Below are positions 58,490 through 64,000 of a DNA stretch of 64,000 nucleotides, one piece after another (within the stretch, counting starts at the first letter, position 1; every line of letters begins with the position of its first letter). Where the stretch lies: contig NZ_CP011807.3 in NCBI RefSeq assembly GCF_001029105.3, positions 4,030,001-4,094,000 on the forward strand, read 5' to 3'. Position numbers and translations under genes: made by a program. The notes below the pieces were generated by a model, which worked only from the letters and a program-made list of their open reading frames with translations, had not been told where the DNA came from and searched no databases. Source of the stretch: Pandoraea faecigallinarum (GTDB lineage Bacteria > Pseudomonadota > Gammaproteobacteria > Burkholderiales > Burkholderiaceae).

Positions 58490-58548
58490 CAGATGTGCTC
58501 GTTGTTGCGGTGATATGTAGTAGTCGTAATTGTTTAGGGGAAGTTTGT

Positions 58549-58755
58549 ATGGCAACCGGTACGGTCAAATGGTTTAACGATGCCAAGGGTTTTGGTTTCA
58601 TCACGCCGGACGAGGGTGGCGAAGATCTGTTCGCTCACTTCTCGGCGATCCAGATGAACGGTTTCAAGACCCTGAAGGAAGGTCAGAAGGTTCAGTTCGA
58701 GGTCGTTCAAGGCCCGAAGGGCAAGCAGGCTTCGAACATCCAGGCAGCCGCCTGA
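58549..58755 (+). CDS. CspA-family cold-shock protein
   Basis: A 68-residue single-domain nucleic-acid chaperone. RNP1 reads KGFGFITPD and RNP2 DLFAHFSAI, with the opening [14 protein letters not shown]. It melts RNA structure at low temperature or in stress. The weak site AGGGGAAG (58536-58543) precedes ATG 58549. Expressed from a long leader and closed by a strong terminator. Confidence 0.97.
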   Translation: MATGTVKWFNDAKGFGFITPDEGGEDLFAHFSAIQMNGFKTLKEGQKVQFEVVQGPKGKQASNIQAAA

Positions 58756-58777
58756 GGTAGCGCCGTTCGACGCATTG

Positions 58778-58803
58778 AAAACCCGGCTTCGGCCGGGTTT
58801 TTT
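58778..58803 (+). terminator. Terminator after the cold-shock gene
   Basis: AAAACCCGGC (58778-58787) pairs perfectly with GCCGGGTTTT (58792-58801), 4-nt TTCG loop, then further T. Confidence 0.9.
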
Positions 58804-59350
58804 ATTGCAGCGCACAAACCGAATGAAAGGCAGGTTGTTTTTGGATCCTTTTTTGCATGCAAAAACAGCGCAACTTTCCACTCCGGCGATGAATCTTTGC
58901 GGTATTAAACTGCGTTTAATACCATATAAAACCATATTCATCGCAACATTCCACTCAGTTATTAAAATACCTCCGATCGCCTGCCGGAACGCGGAAATCA
59001 ATTACGCATTTCCCCGAATTGGCTAAGTAATCCTACGCAGCCGGCCGGTCGTCCATTCGTCCGAATGGCGTACGATAAGCGACGGAAAGAAAAAGTTCTT
59101 TTGGCGATTTCCAAAGCAGCCGGCATCTCATTCGCAATGCCCGCACGTTGAATCATCCGCCTCATCGCCGCATTTCACGAAACGAACGATTCAGCCGGCT
59201 CGCCTTGGTGCATCGGCCTCGCCATGACGGAGCACGGCTGTCGTGCAAACGCGACAGGCCGCCCGTTGGAATGCCGGAATCCCCGGATTCCATTAGGCGG
59301 CCCGTTTGGACACATTCCCCTAAAAGGCGCCGCGCCGACGCACGCGGCAG
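58804..59350. other. Gene-free AT-rich gap between convergent genes
   Basis: 547 bp between the 3' ends of the cold-shock gene and the Rieske ferredoxin gene, so no flanking promoter is needed here. It contains a perfect 16-bp palindrome TTTTTGCATGCAAAAA (58850-58865), a perfect 10-bp inverted repeat GGTATTAAAC/GTTTAATACC (58901-58923), and a near-identical 15-16 bp direct repeat (59256-59270, 59295-59310). No ORF has a ribosome site. Confidence 0.65.
58901..58923. promoter_or_regulatory. Perfect 23-bp operator-like inverted repeat
   Basis: GGTATTAAAC (58901-58910), 3-bp spacer, GTTTAATACC (58914-58923). It lacks a following T-run in either direction, so it looks more like a protein-binding site than a terminator. 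Confidence 0.5.
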
Positions 59351-59665
59351 TTAGCCCAGATTGACGTAGACCTTGTCGGCCTCGATGCGAATCGGGTACG
59401 TTTTGACGGCTTCGGTCAGCGGCGCGCACATCGCCGCGCCGGTCCGCACGTCGAACTTGCCCTGATGCAGCGGACACTCGATCTCGTGCCCGTCCAGAAA
59501 CCCGTCGCACAGCCGCGCGTTACCGTGTGTGCACACGTTGTCGGTGGCAAATACTTCGCCGTCCACGCCATACAGGGCGATGTCCCGCCCACCGACGATC
59601 ACGCCGATGACGTCGTCCTCGGGAATAGCGTCGCGCGACGCCGCCTCGATCCAGTTGCCGTTCAT
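59351..59665 (-). CDS. Rieske [2Fe-2S] ferredoxin component of a ring hydroxylase
   Basis: A 104-residue Rieske ferredoxin carrying electrons to the oxygenase. Ligands are Cys45 and His47 (CTHG) and Cys64 and His67 (CPLHQG), and all are present. It resembles NagAb/NahAb-type ferredoxins. It is the last gene of a four-gene operon, in the same order as nagAaGHAb of naphthalene degraders. GAGGACATC precedes the ATG. Confidence 0.92.
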   Translation of the reverse strand: MNGNWIEAASRDAIPEDDVIGVIVGGRDIALYGVDGEVFATDNVCTHGNARLCDGFLDGHEIECPLHQGKFDVRTGAAMCAPLTEAVKTYPIRIEADKVYVNLG

Positions 59666-59685
59666 GATGTCCTCGTGTCAGATTG

Positions 59686-60159
59686 TCAGATCGGGTAGAT
59701 GAGCGAGTTCGGGATCATCTCGCTATCGAAAATGCATTGGCGCGACGCGAATTTCCAGCCGTCGGCCGTTCGTTTGACGATATCCAGATAGCGGCCGACC
59801 GACAGGATATCGGTCAATTGATCCGGCTTCGTACGAAACACCGCGTAGTTGGCCTCAACGTGCAGCGTGTCGTCGCCGGCGTCCCGCACGCACGGCAGTC
59901 CGATCACGTGGCGTTGGTAATACGGGTCATGGAAAAGCGTGTCGCGAATGCCGTAAATGCGATCGCGCAACATCCCTTTGCTCTCGAACGAGAGCGTCGC
60001 GAGCGGCAACCCCATCTCGAAGTTCTCCCGGGGCTGAATGCGATAGACGCACTCGTCCAGAAAGAACTCCGGCCAGGCGTCCCACGCCTGGGTGTCGAGG
60101 GCCGCCGCGTATGCTGCATTCAGTTCGACCACTGCCTGAAACGTTGCAAAATCCACCAT
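59686..60159 (-). CDS. Small (beta) subunit of a Rieske aromatic hydroxylase
   Basis: A 157-residue oxygenase beta subunit (NagH/SnoaL-like fold, structural role). Family features are YAAALDTQAWDAWPEFFLDECVYRI near the N-terminus and VEANYAVFRT with GRYLDIVKRTADGWKFASRQCIFD toward the end. GGGGAGACG precedes ATG 60159, which I prefer to a longer start. It pairs with the large subunit just upstream. Confidence 0.9.
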   Translation of the reverse strand: MVDFATFQAVVELNAAYAAALDTQAWDAWPEFFLDECVYRIQPRENFEMGLPLATLSFESKGMLRDRIYGIRDTLFHDPYYQRHVIGLPCVRDAGDDTLHVEANYAVFRTKPDQLTDILSVGRYLDIVKRTADGWKFASRQCIFDSEMIPNSLIYPI

Positions 60160-60179
60160 CGAATCGTCTCCCCGGGCGC

Positions 60180-61466
60180 TCACACGCCCATCACGCGCCG
60201 CCAGTAGGCGTACATGCCGCGAATCAGTGTTTCGGTCACCATGTGTTCGGTGTTCTCTACCCCGGTGCCGCCCAGTTCGGCCAGCGCCCGGTGCCATGGC
60301 TTTTGCGTGAAGCCCTCCTGCGAGCATTCGATGGCCTCGCCGTCGTCGGCGGACACGAACCCCGCCGGTCCGAAAAGATTGGCCTGACGCAAACGCCGCT
60401 GGGTCATTTCCTCCGTGTCGTCCTCGAAGCCGAAGTGAGTCCAGACGAAGTCGAACGCATTGTGGCCACGCGGCTGGATATGCCGTGTCGACACCGAATT
60501 GACCTGCTGTTGCAGGATGACGCTGGGAAACAGCGTCATGAGTACCGCTGTCGGCCCCTTCCACCAGTCTTCCTGCACGATGTCCAGAAACCGCATGTCG
60601 TTGAGCGACATCGATTCCTTGAAGCTCGACACGCCCGAGGTGACCTCCCCGCCGCCGCCCTGCCCGCGCGTAGAGACCATCGCGGCGTGACGCCCGTGGG
60701 CGTCCATCACCAGCCGCGACTTGTTGTCCGCGCGCCAGAGCCCGAACGTGACGAACCAGGTGTGCAGCAATCCCGGGTGGTACGGGTCCTTGATGTTCTC
60801 CTGCATGAGCTTCCAGTTACCCGGAATGCGCTGCTTGTTGTATCCGAGCAGTTTGAGCTTGCGCCCGTCGAACAACCGGTCGAAATACGCGCAGATGTCA
60901 GGTCCCAGAAAGTCTTCGAGCGACTCGATGTCGTGGTCGAACGACGCGAAGATCACGCCGCCGCGCGTGGCGACCCTGAGCTTCGTGAGGCCGTGATCCT
61001 CAGGCCTGAAGTCCTTCGGCATGCCGCCGTTGACCTTGCCGTCCTGCTTCACGCCGCGCCGGAACGGCACTCCCTGCAAATTCCCTTTCAGGTCGTAGTT
61101 CCACTGGTGGTACGGACAGTGGAAATCGGTACGATTGCCACGCTTTTCGCGGCAGAACTTCATGCCGCGATGCGCGCACACGTTTTCGAGCACATTGATT
61201 TCGCCCGTGGCGTCGCGCGTCACGATGACCGAGCGCTCGCCGATGACCGTGCGCTTGAAATCGCCCGGATCCGGCACTTCGGCCTCCAGACCGACGTAAT
61301 TCCAGTGATTGCGGTAGAAGCACTGCTCCAGTTCGCGCCGGTGCAGTTGCTCGTCGGTGTAGACGCGAAAGGGGATACGGCTCGCCCCCTCGGCGGGCCA
61401 GATGTCCGATGGCTCGAAACCAGCGGACGGCGCCGGATCGACTCCGGTCTGCGGTGTTGTCGTCAC
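60180..61466 (-). CDS. Large (alpha) subunit of a Rieske hydroxylase, salicylate 5-hydroxylase type
   Basis: A 428-residue alpha subunit. The Rieske ligands are Cys97 and His99 (CAHRG) and Cys117 and His120 (CPYHQW). The mononuclear iron site includes NIKDPYHPGLLH, with two His, and a later Asp. Organisation and sequence style match NagG, the salicylate 5-hydroxylase subunit that makes gentisate, though related anthranilate or other hydroxylases are possible. GTG 61466 follows ACAGGAGACAATC. It is coded between the reductase and small-subunit genes. Confidence 0.9.
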   Translation of the reverse strand: MTTTPQTGVDPAPSAGFEPSDIWPAEGASRIPFRVYTDEQLHRRELEQCFYRNHWNYVGLEAEVPDPGDFKRTVIGERSVIVTRDATGEINVLENVCAHRGMKFCREKRGNRTDFHCPYHQWNYDLKGNLQGVPFRRGVKQDGKVNGGMPKDFRPEDHGLTKLRVATRGGVIFASFDHDIESLEDFLGPDICAYFDRLFDGRKLKLLGYNKQRIPGNWKLMQENIKDPYHPGLLHTWFVTFGLWRADNKSRLVMDAHGRHAAMVSTRGQGGGGEVTSGVSSFKESMSLNDMRFLDIVQEDWWKGPTAVLMTLFPSVILQQQVNSVSTRHIQPRGHNAFDFVWTHFGFEDDTEEMTQRRLRQANLFGPAGFVSADDGEAIECSQEGFTQKPWHRALAELGGTGVENTEHMVTETLIRGMYAYWRRVMGV

Positions 61467-61560
61467 GATTGTCTCCTGTTGAGGATGCGGGGATGGCAGG
61501 GGAAGCCACTGGGCGCACCGAAGCGCGGCACGCACCAGCCAGGCGGCGCCGGGCCGGCGA

Positions 61561-62619
61561 TCATGCGGCCTTTGCGTAAAACGCGTCGGCGTAGATATGG
61601 GCACCTTCGATACCGCGCTCGCGCAGCAGGCGCGTGGCGGCGTCGACCATCGGCGGCGCGCCGCACAGATACGCGCGCCAGCCGGCGAATGCATCGGCAG
61701 CCGCAAAGTCGGCGGCGAGCGCTTCGGTGACGTGCCCGCGACGCAAAGGCTGGGCGTTGTCTGCGACGACGTGAGGCGCGTCGAGCGTCGTCACCACGTG
61801 CAGACGAATACCGTTGTGACGCGCCACCAGTTCGCGCAGCCACGCAAGACCGTAGACGTCCGCCGGGGAGCGCGCCCCCACGTAGATCTCGATGGGATTG
61901 GTCATGCCGCGAGCGAGCGCGCCGCGCACGATGGACAACACCGGTGCGAGTCCGGTGCCGCCGGCGACGCAAAGCATCGGGCCGACGTGGCGCGTACGCA
62001 GGTACGACGTGCCCAACGGCCCCGAAACGCGCACTACGTCCCCCACTTTGAGTTGCTCGTCGACGTACCCGGTCACCGCGCCGCCTGGCACGCGCCGAAT
62101 GTGGAATTCGAGCGTGCCGTCGGCATCGATGCCAGCCATCGAATACGGACGAATGTGAGCGGGCGTGAATTGCAGCGTGGCGTATTGCCCGGGCGAGAAG
62201 TTCAGCGGCTTGGCCGGCTTGAGGACCAGACGCTTGATGTCGTGTGTGAGCGGTTCGATGGCCAGCACCGTCGCCTTGAGGATCCTCGCGGGATGCACGA
62301 CGACTTCGTCCACTTCCGGTATCTCGATTTCGCAATCGCCGTGCACGCTCGACTGACAGGCAAGCACGTAACGAGCCTCGGGCGCGGCGTCTGCCGCCGT
62401 GGCCGTATCCGTTCCCGTGGCTCCGACGTCGTGATGCCGGTATTCGCTCCCTTCAGCCTCGCGCACGTCGCCGGACACGACCCGGCAACGGCACGTGCCG
62501 CAACGTCCGGACACGCAACTGTACGACACCGGGATCTGCCGGTCTGTCAGCGCCTTGAGCAGGTTGTCGCCGGGCGCAACGTCGAAGCGCGCGCCGAGCG
62601 GTTGCACGTGAACTTGCAT
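61561..62619 (-). CDS. Ferredoxin-type reductase of the Rieske hydroxylase
   Basis: A 352-residue electron donor. The plant-type [2Fe-2S] domain has Cys35, 40, 43 and 88, then an FAD domain (RPYSMAGID) and an NAD domain (LCVAGGTGLAPVLSIVRG; YLCGAPPMVDAA). It passes NAD(P)H electrons to the Rieske ferredoxin, like NagAa. Between Cys43 and Cys88 there is an Ala/Thr-rich stretch about 15 residues longer than usual. GGAGACAATC supports ATG 62619. First gene of the operon, divergent from the LysR activator. Confidence 0.9.
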   Translation of the reverse strand: MQVHVQPLGARFDVAPGDNLLKALTDRQIPVSYSCVSGRCGTCRCRVVSGDVREAEGSEYRHHDVGATGTDTATAADAAPEARYVLACQSSVHGDCEIEIPEVDEVVVHPARILKATVLAIEPLTHDIKRLVLKPAKPLNFSPGQYATLQFTPAHIRPYSMAGIDADGTLEFHIRRVPGGAVTGYVDEQLKVGDVVRVSGPLGTSYLRTRHVGPMLCVAGGTGLAPVLSIVRGALARGMTNPIEIYVGARSPADVYGLAWLRELVARHNGIRLHVVTTLDAPHVVADNAQPLRRGHVTEALAADFAAADAFAGWRAYLCGAPPMVDAATRLLRERGIEGAHIYADAFYAKAA

Positions 62620-62706
62620 GGGGGATTGTCTCCGTTGTGCCAGTGCATTCGACGCACCGCGCATGGCGTTAAGACGCCGTTTGCAAGCAGGATCGCGCAA
62701 CGATCG

Positions 62707-62734
62707 ATATAAACCAATAGAATCTCGTTTATAT
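62707..62734. promoter_or_regulatory. LysR operator-like inverted repeat
   Basis: ATATAAAC (62707-62714) and GTTTATAT (62727-62734) face each other across 12 bp, in the 189-bp gap between the hydroxylase operon and its divergent LysR gene, where NagR/NahR-type activators bind. Confidence 0.6.
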
Positions 62735-62808
62735 GCCCCATAAATTTCAGTGATTTTTCCCGGCTGGCGGCACATGTCCGTGCACGCCGGCCACGCGCCG
62801 GATTCGCC

Positions 62809-63756
62809 ATGGACTTACACGCCGTCGATCTCAACCTGCTGGTCGTCTTCCACCATCTGTACAACGCAAGACGCGTATCGCGTGTCGCCGAAACGCTGGG
62901 CGTTACGCAGCCGGCCGTGAGCAACGCGTTGGCTCGCCTGCGCAAAGTCTTCAACGACGAGTTGTTTATCCGCACCTCGCGGGGGATGTTGCCAACGCCG
63001 ATGGCGATCGAACTGGCCGAACCGGTGGCCGCGGCGCTCGATGCGCTGCACGGCGTATTCAATCGGGAACTGGCGTTCGATCCGGCAACGAGTCAGCGCG
63101 CGTTCGAGATCGCCATGACGGACATCGGGGAAGTGCACTTCCTGCCGAAACTGATGCACGCGCTCGGCGAGCGTGCACCGGGCATCACGATCAGCACCGT
63201 GCGCAATACGGCGATCAACCTGCGCGAAGCGATGGCCTCGGGGCAAGTCGATCTCGCGGTCGGCCACTTGCCGGATCTCACGGCGGAGTTCTTTCAGCGG
63301 CGTCTGTTTCGGCAGAAATATGTGTGCATGTTCCGCCCGGGGCATCCTCTCGATCGCGCCGCCAGGGCAACCCGGTCCGCGAAGTCCGGCCCCTCGAAGG
63401 CGACATCGGTCACGCGCGAGGACTTCGAGCGCTCGGAGCAAGTGATGGTGGTCGCGGCGGGCACCGGCCACGGACAGGTGGACGAGTTCATGGCCCGCGC
63501 CCATGTGCAACGCAACATTCGGTTACGGGTGCCGCATTTCGTCGCGCTGGCCGACATCCTCCATGCGACGGATCTCATTGCGACGGTGACCGAGAAGTTC
63601 GCGCAACGCAGCGCACAGCACTTCGGCTTGCGCTACGTCGACCATCCCATCGATATCCCCGACGTTCAGATCAATCTGTTCTGGCATGCGAGATATCACC
63701 GCGAACCGGGCAGCCAGTGGATCCGCTCGCTGTTGTTCGACTTGTTCTCGGAGTGA
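62809..63756 (+). CDS. LysR-family activator, NagR/NahR-like
   Basis: A 315-residue LysR protein. The helix-turn-helix (about 10-65) reads VSRVAETLGVTQPAVSNALARLRK and the effector domain opens FEIAMTDIGEVHFLPKL, a pattern seen in salicylate-responsive NagR and NahR. It is divergent from the hydroxylase genes and probably activates them in response to salicylate or a related acid. A Ser/Lys/Ala-rich insert of about 15 residues (around 192-206) interrupts the usual effector domain. Effector identity is inferred. Confidence 0.88.
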   Translation: MDLHAVDLNLLVVFHHLYNARRVSRVAETLGVTQPAVSNALARLRKVFNDELFIRTSRGMLPTPMAIELAEPVAAALDALHGVFNRELAFDPATSQRAFEIAMTDIGEVHFLPKLMHALGERAPGITISTVRNTAINLREAMASGQVDLAVGHLPDLTAEFFQRRLFRQKYVCMFRPGHPLDRAARATRSAKSGPSKATSVTREDFERSEQVMVVAAGTGHGQVDEFMARAHVQRNIRLRVPHFVALADILHATDLIATVTEKFAQRSAQHFGLRYVDHPIDIPDVQINLFWHARYHREPGSQWIRSLLFDLFSE

Positions 63757-63808
63757 CGCGTGCGCCTTGAACGCGGTCCGTGTTACCCATCGGCGACGAT
63801 CACGCGAC

Positions 63809-64000
63809 TCATGCGCTGAAACCGCCGTCGATGGTCAGGCTGGCGCCCGTGACGAAGCCCGCCTCCTCGCTGGCAACGTACGCGACCATGCCCGCGATCT
63901 CTTCCGGACGGGCATGGCGCCGCAGCGCCATCACGTCATGCATCCCGCCGGCGAATTCGCCCGAGGCCGGATTCATGTCCGTGTCCGTCGGCCCCGGTTG
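63809..64000 (-). CDS. SDR-family oxidoreductase (partial, C-terminus)
   Basis: The last 63 residues of a short-chain dehydrogenase, running off the right edge of the window. The ending AGMVAYVASEEAGFVTGASLTIDGGFSA is the standard SDR C-terminal pattern, with RRHARPEEIA before it. The catalytic Tyr-Lys region lies outside the window. Substrate unknown; it faces the LysR gene convergently. Confidence 0.88.
   Translation of the reverse strand, partial: QPGPTDTDMNPASGEFAGGMHDVMALRRHARPEEIAGMVAYVASEEAGFVTGASLTIDGGFSA

Larger units (their letters stand above)
58107..58548. other. Divergent control region between clpS and the cold-shock gene
   Basis: 442 bp holding the clpS promoter on the minus strand and the cold-shock promoter and long 5' leader on the plus strand (promoter at 58374, hairpin at 58467). 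Nothing else recognised. Confidence 0.55.

Overview
This 64 kb window is a GC-rich, densely coding stretch of a betaproteobacterial chromosome. Gene orders such as fkpB-ispH, radC-rpmB-rpmG, the nadB/nadC/nadA group, ribF-ileS-lspA-coaBC...dut and clpS-clpA-csp are typical of Burkholderiaceae. A Pandoraea-like organism fits best to my eye, but the genus is inference. I saw no tRNA, rRNA, CRISPR array, complete insertion sequence or prophage, so most of the window looks like stable chromosome with accessory metabolic modules.

Layout: 1-1960 holds a sulfur-stress module (two YeeE-type membrane proteins, a BigR/SqrR-type persulfide sensor and a divergent Blh-type metallo-hydrolase). 1947-4070 holds a LysR regulator with a divergent tautomerase and a small YXWGXW-type secreted protein. 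4231-6896 encodes an amino-acid ABC importer with a binding protein and two permeases but no ATPase. 6874-12819 has malic enzyme (maeB), a LysR regulator, an orphan autotransporter heptosyltransferase, and a translationally coupled AraC/VOC pair. 12896-15166 has a CorA/ZntB transporter and polyphosphate kinase 2. 15281-23209 is a two-component system led by a 73-residue unknown, divergent from a MacA-MacB-outer-membrane-factor exporter.

23225-28149 has an NAD-dependent epimerase, a ferredoxin-type reductase, argD and two acetyltransferases. 28307-33336 is a complete branched-chain amino-acid transporter (binding protein, livH, livM, livG, livF). 34091-46363 is housekeeping (ispH, fkpB, radC, rpmB, rpmG, nadB, nadC, nadA, a desaturase, an MscS channel, rsmB, purN). 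46581-58755 carries ribF, ileS, lspA, coaBC, an MFS transporter, a luciferase-like oxidoreductase, dut, clpA, clpS and a cold-shock gene. 59351-63756 is a four-component Rieske hydroxylase resembling salicylate 5-hydroxylase, with a divergent LysR activator. The window ends inside a short-chain dehydrogenase.

The most striking unexplained signal lies upstream of argD (25581-25797). A consensus promoter is followed at once by a 28-codon ORF with eight arginine codons, four of them consecutive, and then by a perfect rho-independent terminator just before the ribosome-binding site of this arginine-biosynthesis gene. It reads like an arginine-sensing transcription attenuator, possibly with a leaderless leader peptide. 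Other notable signals are a desaturase whose C-terminal third resembles an ISL3-family transposase tail, 10-bp phased direct repeats before macA, terminator-like hairpins inside apparent operons, and an AT-rich gap between two convergent genes that carries a perfect 23-bp palindrome.
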